Positions 11,706 through 22,703 are shown, numbered from the stretch's first letter. The stretch is DNA of 64,000 nt from Hypericum androsaemum (GCA_963995505.1 OZ023183.1:15930671-15994670); one strand, 5' to 3'. Notes: generated by a model not told the origin, from the letters alone. Made by a program: numbers and translations.

Positions 11706-12224
11706 ATGGCGTCCTCACCAACACTCCTGACCCCTTCAACTAAACTCACCAACCTCCAATCTCCCCCCAAGCCCAAATGCGTATCCACCACAGCCACCGG
11801 ACCTCCACAAAAGCAGCACCAACAGCACCACATTCTCCGCCGCCAGTTGCTTCTCGTCGCGGCCCCGATCGCCACCAGCATCCTCAGCCCGCCAGCGCGC
11901 GCAGACACCGACGAGGAGTACGTGAAAGAGTCGGAGCAAGTGATCAGCAAGATGAGGAGCACCATCACCCTGGACAGGAACGACCCCAATGTGCCTGATG
12001 CGGTGGCCGAGCTCAGAGCCGCTTCCAACTCCTGGGTGGCCAAGTACCGGAGGGAGAAGTCCCTTCTTGGGCGCACCTCCTTCCGCGACATTTACTCCGC
12101 GCTGAACGCTGTTTCCGGGCACTACATCAGCTTCGGCCCATCAGCTCCGATCCCGTCGAAGCGGAAGGTCAGGATCCTTGAAGAGATGGACACTGCAGAG
12201 AAGGCATTGCTTAGGGGTAGATAG
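11706..12224 (+). CDS. PSB27: Psb27, photosystem II repair/assembly protein, chloroplast precursor
   Basis: A single intronless frame of 172 residues. The chosen ATG (ATGGCGTCC) begins a plausible transit peptide; the longer frame from 11535 has unrelated, non-transit-like sequence. Residues 1-66 form a bipartite lumen signal with Arg-Arg at 45-46, the hydrophobic run QLLLVAAPIATSIL and cleavage motif ARA before DTDEEY. The mature domain matches the Psb27 family closely: VISKMRSTITLDRNDPNV, AELRAASNSWVAKYRREKSL and FRDIYSALNAVSGHYISFGP. Psb27 binds CP43 on the lumenal side of PSII during assembly and repair. Coding sequence is GC-rich compared with its surroundings. Its end faces the 3' end of JASON, about 310 bp away. 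Confidence 0.96.
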   Translation: MASSPTLLTPSTKLTNLQSPPKPKCVSTTATGPPQKQHQQHHILRRQLLLVAAPIATSILSPPARADTDEEYVKESEQVISKMRSTITLDRNDPNVPDAVAELRAASNSWVAKYRREKSLLGRTSFRDIYSALNAVSGHYISFGPSAPIPSKRKVRILEEMDTAEKALLRGR

Positions 12225-12535
12225 GTTCTCTGACATTTTGCTTCCATCAATTTTTCACTTGTGTGGAGCTTGTAATGTAATGTAACACCACAACTTGCTG
12301 AGTTTATGGCCAATTGTTACATACACTAATCTTCTCGCTTATAGATCGCGTGGAGTTCTTCTGAATTTCGAATAGCATTCAAAATCTGTTGAATTTGAAA
12401 TATGAAATATAAAAACTACTCATTCCTGTAGTTTCTGATTTTAGCTGTTGCTTAGAGTATTCTACTATCTAACAAGAGGAAGGGAGCTAAGTATCTTCAT
12501 CCTCAACCCAGAAGGGGAAAAAACTCTTCAAAGAA

Positions 12536-14689
12536 TTAGAAAGATACCACCGACTTTGAATGGGAAGAAGCTTGAACATGAGAGTGGCTAGACTCGCTTT
12601 CTTCGCAGTCATCAACAAAAACTATGGGACTTCCGCTGATACGCTTCCTGCAAAACTTGTCATAACAAAATTAGCAACAGATTGAGTGATCCAGACACAA
12701 AGTTCAAAGAAGTTCAACTTAGAAATAATTTGGCAAGTGAATAAAATTTGACAAGATATACTACAAAAGTGGGAAGCAGTACGTACTTTTGGGGCACAAA
12801 GCTCTCTTCAGATAGTGCCTTCTCCAGCCTCTCTTCAAAAGGTGTTGCATGCCAACTCACTTTCTGATCCTGCAACAAACCAAAACATTGAGTTTTTAGA
12901 TGCAGCTTACGAAGAAGCGGTTACAGATTACAGCTCTAGATACTTTACCTCTTTGTATTTGGTTGTCGAATTCGGTATTCCATTTCCATCCCACCACTTG
13001 TGAGAGATATCAGATGATCCGGTTCCGCGCCAGTGTGCAGCAACCATGCCAATGATAGGCCTATCACCAATGATATTGCCATCTGCGTGGTTGGTTTGAT
13101 AGGTAGATGGTGGCGGTATGAGAAACGAAGACGCGCGTGCCTCCACCTCGGCCGAGTAAGGATCGTTTGCCACCGCTTCTGACTGCTCGCTACTTCCGAT
13201 AACCTCACCTGGCAGCTGATCGGGTTTAGTAGTGTCTTCCTTCATTGCCTTCCGACGAGAATAATCTTGAACAGGGTTCATTGCCGGATACACATACTGA
13301 GACCTGATCCTGTTCTTTCCACCGGCTAGTGCCTCAACTGTTACAGGAAATACAGTACCAGGTGTCTGCATTTCATCACTAAGTTTCAATGGAGTTGGTC
13401 TAGGAGATTTCCTTGACACACTCAAATCCAGTTGTGATTCTAACTTTCCAAAACTTTGGTGATCGTTTCCATACGAAGGCCCTTTGTAGGATGAAGCATC
13501 TAAATCGCACTCGAATCGAACCGACTTCTCCCCTCTCTTTGTGTTTGTTGTCAAAGCCAGCGGTGTGGCAAAAAATGTGGAGCTCTCAATCTGATTATTT
13601 GTAGTCTTTGCTGCAGTTCCCGGACATCCCGCCTCTGTACCTTCATCGGAGCTGAAAGAAATCCGTTCAGTGGTCTGTACACTGGATATGCAACTAGAAG
13701 AAAGAAGATAAAAGAGTCAGCTGAAGCACAATTTGAACCCAGAAGCAACTAAGCAAGGAAAAGGCGAATCAATGTGATAGGATTATAAAGGCAGGACAAC
13801 GACAACCTGATAGGTGAATGGTCAGAAGAAACTGGAGCTATTTCCAACGCTTGACTAAGTTGTCTCGGATCAGTTTGCCAGGACCGAAACTTAAAGTCTT
13901 CTAAATCCGCGTTCGATGGCGCTTGACCTTTAAACTTTTCGGATGCTATCCGAATCTCAATAGGGGTCTCTGGCAAAGTTCCACACGCTTTCAGAAACAT
14001 TGCCTGGAAAAAAAATCAAGAAATTATTAGAGCCAGCCAAGTAACCAGATGATTCTTCAAAGCATACAAAATTTGACTGCAACCAATCAGTGGGACACCG
14101 AGCTGCCGAAAACAAAGCTCATTCGGCCGTTGATTTTGTTTACCATAGAAGCATTCATACATCATCCGAAAGCTACGAGAGCTACGAGAGTTACGCTAGA
14201 TTTGCAACAGCAGACATCGATCCGATCCGAAAAGGCAGAATCGATCCCCTTAAGTTGCAGAAACATCAAAACTTTAGAGCTCTTTACCTCGTCCCAAAGT
14301 TCCTTGTCGATTCTTGGAGATCCCGGACACGCATCTTCGCAGCCAGTATTGCGCAACGGAGCTTCTTCCCTCCCTAGAAAAACCACGCAGCATCAGCAAA
14401 CATCGAGCACGATCAGATCAAGTTCTTTTAACTAAAATTAAAACTATCCGAGCTGGTATTACCATCCGAAACAAACAGCGAGGACAACCGATTCTTGGAA
14501 ATCACAGCTTCCTGATCAACATTCGCCAGATTAGGACCAGATGAATCAAGAGAACCCTAACTAACGATCAGCGAAATTCAAGGAGGGAAAGAAAGGCAGT
14601 AGTACCGCGGGGCGGGAGGACACGAGGACGTGGCGACGGGGGTGAGCTCGGTTGTCTCTGACGCGGAAGCAAGCGAAGAAGCAACCCAT
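12536..14689 (-). CDS. JASON: JASON-like meiosis II spindle-orientation protein
   Basis: Seven exons (minus) join in frame: 14689-14606, 14511-14463, 14373-14288, 14003-13807, 13693-12949, 12869-12787, 12647-12536, giving 451 residues; all introns have GT-AG borders. The N-terminus MGCFFACFRVRD matches plant JASON proteins and carries Gly2-Cys3, a typical site for N-myristoylation plus S-acylation. Other family blocks are ISKNRLSSLF, IDKELWDE, FLKACGTLPETPIEIR, EKSVRFEC, YPAMNPVQ, IIGMVAAHWR, KWWDGNGIPNSTTKYKE, VSWHATPFEERLEKAL and a C-terminus ending SVVSF. In Arabidopsis JASON acts in male meiosis II through PS1, and loss gives unreduced pollen. No enzymatic domain is visible. A (CT)n run lies just upstream of the start, probably in the promoter or leader. 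Confidence 0.93.
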
Positions 14690-14786
14690 TGCTCTTAAAA
14701 CGGAGCGATCGAGGAACCTCAAAACGGACCTGCAAGTGTACCGGACCCCTCGCTCCAAAAAGTCCAATCTCATCTCCTGAGGAGGG

Positions 14787-14789
<3 letters not shown>

Positions 14790-14825
<36 letters not shown>
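14790..14825. repeat. (CT)n microsatellite upstream of JASON
   Basis: About 18 uninterrupted CT dinucleotides, 100 bp upstream of the JASON start codon (GA-repeat in the gene's orientation). Confidence 0.95.
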
Positions 14826-14831
<6 letters not shown>

Positions 14832-15031
14832 TGTTTTCTTTCCCTTTCTTTTAATTCTATCTTTACTGTGTTAGTAAAAGCGACCACCAAATTTGGAGAG
14901 CGAGAGAGACAGAGTGGCGGTTACGTTCGTTTTGAAATTTGAACTCCTCAAAATGGGGGGGAAGGTTTTGGGGTAAAAAAGGACAATTTTTTTAATCTTT
15001 TACCAATTTCAGCTCCTGGTCATTAATTTTT

Positions 15032-16104
15032 GGGCAAATTACCCTCGGGTCCCTGTGTTATGGTTTTATCATTCTCAGGTCCCTGTATTATGGAAATAGT
15101 GTGTGAGGTCCCTGTGTTTTAAGAAAATGTTGGTCTTGGATCCCTGGCTGACGTCAGCACTCTTTTTTCTTTTTTTTGTCATGTGAAATGACTATTATAC
15201 CCTTGAATTAAAAAACAACAAACATCATCTTCAACCTCAAGAACACAAACCCAGAAATCTAACCAATAATCAACCAAAAAATTAAAATTCCATCCAAAAA
15301 TTATGCCGTCCCGTCCGCCATGACCAGAGGAGAAGTTGCGACGTGAGGAGGAAACCCGCACGCCGTCGTCGCCGTCCCGCAAGCGAACCCAGAACCCAGA
15401 TCCCTAACCAGAGGAGAAGTCGCGACGCGAGGAGGAAACCCGCACGCCATTGTCGCCGTCCCACATGCGAACCTAGAACCCAGATCCCTAACCAGAGGAG
15501 AAGTCGCGACGCGAGGAGGAAACCCGCACGCCTTCATCGTCATCCCATCGCGAACTGAGAAACTCCGTCCGCCGAGCCGACGCGATGAAGAGAGACAGAT
15601 TGCTAGGGCAGAGAGAGAAGAGGAGAGATACAGATGAAAATAGGGTGGAGTCGTCGTCCTCATCGAGGACTGGTCAGAGATTTGCTTGACGGGATCTTGT
15701 TTCGAATGTGATTTCAGAACTTCTGGTTCTGACATCAATTTTAGTAAAGGGAATTGAGGTTTTCTTTAGGATCAGAATTGGGATTTTTTAATTTTTGTTG
15801 ATCTTTTTTTGTTTAATTTGGTTAACTGTTCTTTTTTTTTAATTTGGTTTGGTGTTCTTGGTTTAGTATTTTTGTTTATTCTTGTTCCAAGGTTGAAGAT
15901 GAAGATGAAGATGATGTTTGTTTTTTTAATTCAAGGGTATAATAGTCATTTTACATGACAAAAAATGGAAAAAGAGTACTGAGGTCAGCCATGGACCCGA
16001 GACCAACATTTTCTTAAAACACAGGGACCTCACACACTATTTTCATAACACAGGAACATGCAAATGATAAAATCATAACACTGGAACCTGAGAATAATTT
16101 GCCC
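15032..16104. mobile_element. Non-autonomous Mutator-like element (possible Pack-MULE), long TIRs, 9-bp TSD
   Basis: The element starts GGGCAAATTACCCTCGGGTCC at 15032 and ends with the complement ...AATAATTTGCCC at 16104. Its inverted terminal repeats extend about 210 bp on each side (15032-15240 against 15895-16104). It is flanked by the perfect direct repeat TTAATTTTT at 15023-15031 and 16105-16113; 9-bp target duplications and long TIRs are hallmarks of the Mutator superfamily. No transposase is encoded. The interior (15300-15700) is much more GC-rich than the TIRs and looks like captured gene sequence. Confidence 0.88.
15331..15540. repeat. 84-bp tandem repeat, about 2.5 copies, inside the MULE
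   Basis: AGAAGTYGCGACGYGAGGAGG starts at 15331, 15415 and 15499, an exact 84-bp spacing (28 codons). Both strands stay open across the repeats (for example PPRVATSPLVRDLGS on minus). Confidence 0.88.
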
Positions 16105-16113
16105 TTAATTTTT

Positions 16114-17014
16114 TAGGAAAAATATACTTTAATACCCTGTAGTTTCATAAATTTTGTTTTTGGGAACATCTTTTTGAATCCTGCTCTCTAGAGGACGAGT
16201 TCACGGCTTGATTTTTTCGTCAGCCATTTTCTTTGCTTTATGTGTGCCTTGTTGCCTTCTAGTCATAACAAGTTTAGTTGTAGTGTGAGGATCTTCCGCA
16301 ACATGGTCATGATTTTTATGCCCTCAAGGCTACACAAAAATTGTTTTGATCGCTCAATGAGTTATCAACTTTGATGAAGAAGCATTTATTTGGCCATCAT
16401 ACCTCGTCCACTATCGTATGCATGCGCCAAAATTTAATACCTTGGGACAAGGTGGCATGCCCACTGATACTCTGACACTAGACATTCTTCGAGTACCTTG
16501 TTGTTGATTCGGAAAAAGATAATTATTTAATACACACGACACAAATTAGGACTCGCTCGTCTGTAACAACAACAAGTTTACCTTGTTGATGCACGAGAAG
16601 CAGTAGCCGCAACTTTTTTAGTGTTGTGTGAACTTTTGTTATTTAAACACTTGTATGGGTCTTTTTCAAAGTCTCCTTATAACGCTCTGTGATCAAACTT
16701 ACTGTCTTCACAGACCAACACAAGATGTGTATCGAAAAATAAGGTGTAATTTGTTAATATAAATAATACCAATCAAATTACTTAAGACTTTTCAGAACAG
16801 ATCAGTAACGGAGTATCACACCGATAAAGGACCTAAAATACCCTTAGCTGGCTGAGGACCTAAGATGCCTTTCATATTTGATATAATGCTCAGGGCCCGC
16901 TCTATATTATTTTCTTGGTACTAATTTAATGTGTTGGCTCCAAGGGCATTTGATGACTCAAAAGACATTTGCGTGCTCCGAGGGCATTTCACACCTCATC
17001 AACATACTCTCTCG
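16114..17014. other. Intergenic DNA, no gene seen
   Basis: Mixed-composition spacer without a recognisable coding frame. The phrase CATATTTGATATAATGCTCAGGGCCC near 16879 is echoed at about 19308, which may mark an old direct duplication around the element between them. Confidence 0.4.
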
Positions 17015-19220
17015 GAGAATGGATTGAGTGGGGACTAAATAAATCTTGTCCCCAAGTGGGGACTAAATTTTGGACCGTCGGATCCGTTTGTAAAAGAAAA
17101 TCTTTAAATATGATAGTCAATAACCAATCAGGAATATTTTTGACTTTTTAATCCTAGAAATATAACTGGAAAAAACCCCTCTCTTTCTCTCTCTCTCCCA
17201 TGGAAGCTCTTCATCCCTCTCCCTCCCGTCACCAAAACCTAACTTCTCCTCCTCTTTTCCATGAAAATCTACCAATCTTTCCTCCTAAATCCCCCTCTCA
17301 TCACCCTACACCCAAACCTTCACATTATTGCTTTAACCCACCTAAACTCCTTTGCCCCAAAAACCCTAGCCAAGATCCTAATTCACTTTTTTCTTTTCTT
17401 CTCCTTAGGTTATCTACTGCAGCCTCTCACTCCTTTACCTACATCAACCTCCACACAACAAACTCACATTAACCACCCTCCAACAATAACCCACAAGAAC
17501 CCGACATCTTATTGAAGAGAGAAAAAAGGGCTCCCGAGATAAAATTTCAAAATTAATTTTCTTGAACCATAATCTCCAATCCTCCAGAGAGAAAAAAGGT
17601 CTCCCATTTATCTCTGGCCACGTCGCGTTATCTGGTCCGACGCCACTACCTTTTGGCCTCCATTCCACTTTTTTTACCAAGATTTTGTTTTAAAATTTTG
17701 GGACCATACTCGTCGCTCCTCTCCATCTCATCCTCTTCAAAGTTGCCCCTCCTCTCCATTCTCTTCCCCTCCTACACTGACGACAAGTGAGAGTGCGATA
17801 AGCCCGACGACGAGCCTGCGATGAGCACGGTGATCGGTCATCCACTCACCACCCTCGATAGACAAACCCAAGTGACCAGGCTAAGGACGAGGATCCAGGA
17901 ACTTTTTGCTAGCGGGCTAAGGACGAGGATCCGGAATCTTTTCGCCGTCTACCATCTCGTAGCACTTCTTCATCGACGGCTACTCGCTTGACTTCACCAT
18001 TTATAGAGCTTACTGGGTTTTGCAAAAAGATTGGTTTTAGTGTGTAATGATATCGGTTTGAGTCTGTATTGATATTGGTTTGAGTCTGTATTAATATTAG
18101 GTTGAGTATGTATTGATATTAGTTTTAGTATGTAATAATATTGGTATGAGTATGTACTGATATTGGTTTGAGTATGTAATGATATTAGTTTTAGTCTGTA
18201 ATGATATTGGTTTTAGTCTGTAATAATATTGGTTTGAGTATAAATTGATATTGATTTGAGTATGTATTGTTATTGGTTTGAGTATGTAATGATATTGGTT
18301 TGAGTATGTATTGATATTGGTTTTCGAATGTGGTGATATTGGTTTTCGAATGTAGTGATATTGGTTTGCATGTGTAGTGATATTGGTTTGAGTATGTATC
18401 GATATTAGTTTATGTAATAATATTGGTTTGCGTATGTATTGATATTGGTTTTAGTCTGTAATGATATTGGTTTGAGTATGTATTGATATTGGTTTTAGTA
18501 TGTAATGATATTGGTTTTAGTATGTATTGATATTGGTTTGAGTATGTATTGATATTGGCTTTCGAATGTAGTGATATTGGTTTGCATGTGTAGTGATATT
18601 AGTTTTTAAATGTGGTGATGTTGGTTTTTCAGATGTAGTGATATTGGTTTTCAGATGTGGTGATATTGGTTTTCAAATGTAGTGATATTGGTTTGCATGT
18701 GTAGTGATTAGTTTTCGAATGTAGTAATATTGGTTTACATGTGTAGTGATATTAGTTTTCGAATGTTGTGATATTGGTTTGCGAATGTAGTGACATTGGT
18801 TTGCATGTGTATTTATATTGGTTTTCAGATCTGGTGATATGTAACTCATATATTATTTGATGTAGTTGTACTTGTTTAATGAATTTCGGTCTTTGGTTAG
18901 TGAATTTCGTTCTTTGGTTTAGTGAATTTTTTTTTTGCTTTTAGTTTACCGAAAAAAAAGCCGGTGGAGTTTTTTAGATTTGAGATGAATATGAAGAGTC
19001 CTTCCTAAAAGGAAGTTGAAGCATCATTCACGTCCTTCAACTCTTTTGGTGGTTATTTATTTTACATTTTTTGAAGTTTCAATAATTTTTTATTTTTATT
19101 TGGTTTCTATTAGTTTTCCAATAGTACCACTAATTAGTTTATTAATATCTAGACTATCACCTTCTCCCTTTTACTTTCCAAATTTGGGGACTACCCTTGT
19201 CCCCTTCAAATCTCTCCCCA
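17015..19220 (+). mobile_element. TIR/minisatellite element, copy 2 (largest, about 2.2 kb)
   Basis: It begins GAGAATGGATTGAGTGGGGA, with GTGGGGACTAAATTTTGG and a degenerate hairpin region at 17050-17130. It ends near 19220 with GGGGACTACCC...CCCCTTCAAATCTCTCCCC, matching the 3' end of the shorter copies (AGTCCCCACCAAATCCGCCCC). Compared with those it carries about 850 bp of extra sequence (17160-18010), with a CT-rich tract and no convincing gene, and a greatly expanded minisatellite. The 3' boundary is less sure than the 5' one. Confidence 0.6.
18030..18845. repeat. GATATTGGTTTG minisatellite array, roughly 40 units of about 20-21 bp
   Basis: Units such as GTATGTATTGATATTGGTTTG and TGTAGTGATATTGGTTTGC follow each other with drift. 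Earlier units mostly read GAGTATGTATTGATATT and later ones TTTTCGAATGTAGTGATATT, so variants are regionally homogenised. The same unit forms the core of the copies at 7834, 53112 and 62560. Confidence 0.93.
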
Positions 19221-19522
19221 CTTTCTCGTCCACCAAAATGCCTCTAGCATTCCAAAAACCTACGCAAAGGCCATTTCCTAGTACAAAGGACTTGTCCCGA
19301 CACAAAGTTCATATTTGATAGAATGCTCAAGGCCCTTGTACCGAGACATGTTCACTTAACACTTAGAGCATGGTACACCAAACTTCTAAGACTTGAAATG
19401 GAGTTTTGACCCTTTTCATGCTCAGGAAACTTTCGAGAAATATATAATTATAGATATTTGTCCTATAATTCTATAAACACTAGAATCATTTAGGTCTGGA
19501 CATAGTTCTGAAATCAGTGGTT
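19221..19522. other. Spacer between two elements
   Basis: No gene or clear repeat; contains a partial echo of 16879-16905. Confidence 0.4.
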
Positions 19523-19744
19523 TGTAATGAACCCGCTAGGGTTTCCAAGATCAAGAATTAGAATAGGGGAAAAGGATAGAAGAGAAAGGAGGAGAAAGGA
19601 GAACGGAACAATGGTTCCTTGGGATTTTATTATCAAAAGTCAGAATGCTTCATAGTTCTCATCTATTTGCTATTTATATTATAATTAATTACATATTGAT
19701 CACTCTATCTTGCTCCTATTACAATTGAGTACTAGTATGTTACA
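19523..19744 (-). repeat. 3' LTR of the LARD-like element
   Basis: 222 bp direct repeat closely matching the copy at 22494-22703, except for about a dozen extra bases in its middle and scattered substitutions. Confidence 0.9.
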
Positions 19745-20019
19745 AGGCCTCCCTTCAATATAACATTGTCCTCAAGGTTCAAGGAACATCAAAATTTGAA
19801 CAATGGAATCGCATATGCACCATATCTTCCTGTTGAGCTGCAGCTGACTCCAGACTACACCCTAAAATCAAGACAGATGCCATGACATGTTTACCCATTT
19901 GTAATGGTCGATGGGCCAATATTGTGACAAGAAGCATCTCAGCCCCTCGTGCAATTGGACTAGCCCTTTCAGAGTGCCGGTCATCAATTATAACATGTAG
20001 GTGCAGTTTGTATCTGCAA

Positions 20020-20125
20020 TGATATTCTCATTTCTGGTGTAAACCAAACAAGAGTTTAATAGCATCCTTATGATATTCCCATTTCTGGTGTAAACTAAAC
20101 AAGAGTTTAATAGCATCCTTCCCTG
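20020..20125. repeat. Short tandem duplication inside the LARD-like element
   Basis: GATATTCYCATTTCTGGTGT...GTTTAATAGCATCCTT occurs twice in a row with a period of about 54 bp; on the minus strand it gives the repeated peptide KDAIKLLF-LHQK. Confidence 0.8.
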
Positions 20126-21359
20126 TTTTCAGCATAAGCCACATTAAGGCTTTAACATAGTATATCCCTCTGCAATTGAACTTGGCAGCAAGATTCCCCA
20201 ACAATGCACTCATCTCAAGCAATAATGTGGTGCCCCAAAAATTATCAAACTCACTCACAACTAAGCAATGGACAGCCAAAGAACTCAACAGAAGATTCAC
20301 TATGTTCGTCAATGCATATGCACTTTCCAAAACATATGTGCCATCAACTCTAATCCGGTAAACAACTGAAGATGTTGGGTGTTTCGACCACTCATCTAGC
20401 AAACCTTTAGCGTATGTGCAATCCTTCGCATCTTGAGCATTGTACACTTTTGAGCACTATAAATTGCTGAATTCCAGAGACGCTAGTACTGATACAAAGT
20501 TAGTTCTTGTTGTCAGTAAATCAGCACTCTCTTCTGCAGCAGTAATAACTTCATTAATAGCAGTAGTCAACTCATCAAGCTTAATCATCTTCACTTGATG
20601 TTCATAATCACTCCCTAGTTTCAAGAGAACCTTGTCCTCAAGGTTCAGACCAGAACATAATAATTTTCCATCATTAAAACCTTGAATCTAAGTCAACATT
20701 GTTTCGGCTCTACACTTCACTAGCCATGAACAAAAAATAGTACCAGCAGCTGTAGAAACTTCACATTTCCTCGGTGCACTCCTCAAATTATTAACCTTGA
20801 GTGCATAAGTAGCAGATGAACATCCAAGTCGTCCCTTCATCCACCATCGAGGCCAAACTTGCCAAAATTTTTGCTGACATTCTTGTTGGGAGCACACGAT
20901 TAATGCCTGCAGAATCGTGAACATCTTGGTTCGTTGACTCTTCAACTGCAGAGGAGCTGCTGCTGCTTCACACCGCGGATCTCCAGAATTGAGTTGATCC
21001 AGTGGACAACCATCTATGGTCTCATTTAACTTGTTCTCTTCACCGTGACAAGGACATCCCAAATAGAAAAAGTTTTCCTTACTCAATTCACTAGGAAGCA
21101 ACTTAGGCAAAACCAAAGGCGGAACATCTTTTAATTGGATTAATAGTATCAAATGCTCAGTTAGTTCATCAGATTGCTTCAATAATGTTGGTAGTATATT
21201 GTCCTCTGCCACTCTATAAACAGTAGCTGAGCATCTCTGTCCTTCTTTGGATTGCCATCTCGGCCAAATCTGCCAAAAGAATTCCTTCAAAAGACTCCAA
21301 TGTCTAACATCTCCATAGACCAACTCCATTGCTGCAACCAAAGAAGTACAATCATCCAA
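20028..21359 (-). pseudogene. Unrecognised coding-like remnants inside the LARD-like element
   Basis: Two minus-strand frames, 21359-20688 (223 codons) and 20447-20028 (139 codons), lie downstream of the gag fragment. The first repeats phrases such as QIWPRWQSKEGQRCSATVY and QVWPRWWMKGRLGCSSATY, so it contains an internal duplication. I recognise no enzymatic motif: no D-[ST]-G protease, no reverse transcriptase box and no integrase residues. They may be element-specific accessory sequence or transduced host sequence. Confidence 0.4.
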
Positions 21360-21419
21360 AAATTCTGATGCATAAGCAGTATTGCCATTTGCTGCATTCA
21401 GTTTGAGTACTGCAGACTT

Positions 21420-22440
21420 CTAGTCAAGCAATATGCAAAGTAAAAGTCTCTCTCCGTCTCCAGCATCAATAGGAAGCTTGAGATCTGCAACTTCTTTTGA
21501 CAATACATTAATCACATTCCAAGAGTTAATACCACCTGGTTCCTCCTTTAAATTCATGTTCACCACTTGACTCCCCAATCTGAGATCATCCACTTCAACT
21601 TCATTGGTCATGTTATTATTATAGTTTTGATCATTAAGAGAGCCAACATACAAGGATTTAAATTCATCAAATTCCTCACAATCATTAGTCTCACATCCTA
21701 CACCGAAATCTTCCTTCATAGCCACTTCATGTTCTACTTCAATTTCAGATAATTTCTCAACAACATAACCCTCTACATCGCCAGCAACCACTTTATTCTC
21801 AAAATGCTCACACAAAGTATCTGCAAATTCATCCCAGTAATCCTCTTCGTTGCCATCAAATGACCGCGATGAGAACCACTCTTTCGCCCTACCGACCAAC
21901 AAACTCGCCAGTAGACTAAATTGGTAAACCTCAACGGATGGGTAAACATCGAAATACTCCTCGCAACCGTCAATCCAATCCTCCGGGTTGACGCCCAAAA
22001 ATGAAGGGAGACTAGGAAAATCCAGTCAAGTCAAGAAGAGATTTATCTCATTTTGACAAAATTTTGAGGCTCATTCGTCCAAAAACTCGCTCCAAGAAGC
22101 GTCAGTCTTTCTCCAGCGTGCAAATATTGTGCTCCGGTCTCGTCGGTACCTTCAAGAATTGACCCCGACATGGTTCTGTTCCATATTTCTGACCCCAGAA
22201 CCCTCGATTGCTCTCTGGTGCGTTACCCCTTTCCAAAGCCTTCTGAAATTTGTCAAAATGCCTCCTCTGCAGGTCAGGTTCTTCCTCAAGAATACGAGAA
22301 CGCCTCGCTAATAGAGGTGCGGAAGAGTGTGGCAACCCCTGTGCTGATTCCTTGAGCTGCCAACGGTGATCTTCAAAACTACCGCGAAGAATCCCAGTTT
22401 GCGACATCTGCTTAAGAACTTGGAATTGCTCTTTCCTGTT
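21420..22440 (-). pseudogene. gag remnant of the LARD-like element
   Basis: On minus, a 192-codon frame starts with NPEDWIDGCEEYFDVYPSV, then SLLVGRAKEWFSSRSFDG and WDEFADTLCEHFENK. The W-x-W-like spacing and the F/Y-rich helix pattern are those of plant retrotransposon Gag (capsid) domains. Upstream (22407-22102) another frame has Gln/Arg-rich leader sequence ending near EPCRGQFLKVPTRPEHNI. No zinc knuckle was seen. The frames are separated by stops, so no intact Gag is made. Confidence 0.6.
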
Positions 22441-22493
22441 CTTCCAAGAAGTAATCTGCCACTAAATTCTGAGAATCAATGGCTCTGATACCA

Positions 22494-22703
22494 TGTAATG
22501 AACCCGCTAGGGTTTCCAAGCTCAAGATTTAGAATAGGGGAAGAGGATATAAGAGAAAGGGGAGAAAGGAGAACGGAACAATGGTTCCTTTGGATTTTAT
22601 TATCAAAAGTCAGAATGCTTCATAGTTCTCATCTATTTACTATTTATATTGTGATTGATCACTCTATCTTGCTCCTATTACAATTGAGTACAAGTACGTT
22701 ACA
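22494..22703 (-). repeat. 5' LTR of the LARD-like element
   Basis: 210 bp; adjacent to the primer binding site at 22481-22493 and to the right TSD. Confidence 0.9.

Larger units (their letters stand above)
19523..22703 (-). mobile_element. Complete non-autonomous LTR retrotransposon (LARD-like), minus orientation, TSD TGGTT
   Basis: Two direct repeats, 19523-19744 and 22494-22703, start TGTAATGAACCCGCTAGG and end GTTACA, so they are LTRs with TG...CA-type ends. The perfect 5-bp target duplication TGGTT flanks the element at 19518-19522 and 22704-22708. Next to the right LTR, GGCTCTGATACCA (22481-22493) is the complement of an initiator-Met tRNA primer binding site, which sets minus orientation. 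Next to the left LTR a purine-rich tract is present on the minus strand. The interior has only gag-like fragments and no protease, reverse transcriptase or integrase. Confidence 0.92.

Noticed and set aside
11654..12122. Minus-strand frames of 145 and 128 codons
   Set aside because: Antisense to Psb27, whose coding phase is supported by strong family motifs.
17200..17515. Overlapping plus-strand frames of 90 and 84 codons starting at ATGGAAGCTC
   Set aside because: Pro/Ser/His-rich CT tract inside the TIR element; two phases equally open.
18030..18845. Array of regular repeats resembling a CRISPR
   Set aside because: Units are contiguous with drift, without unique spacers, in a plant nuclear context; it is a minisatellite.
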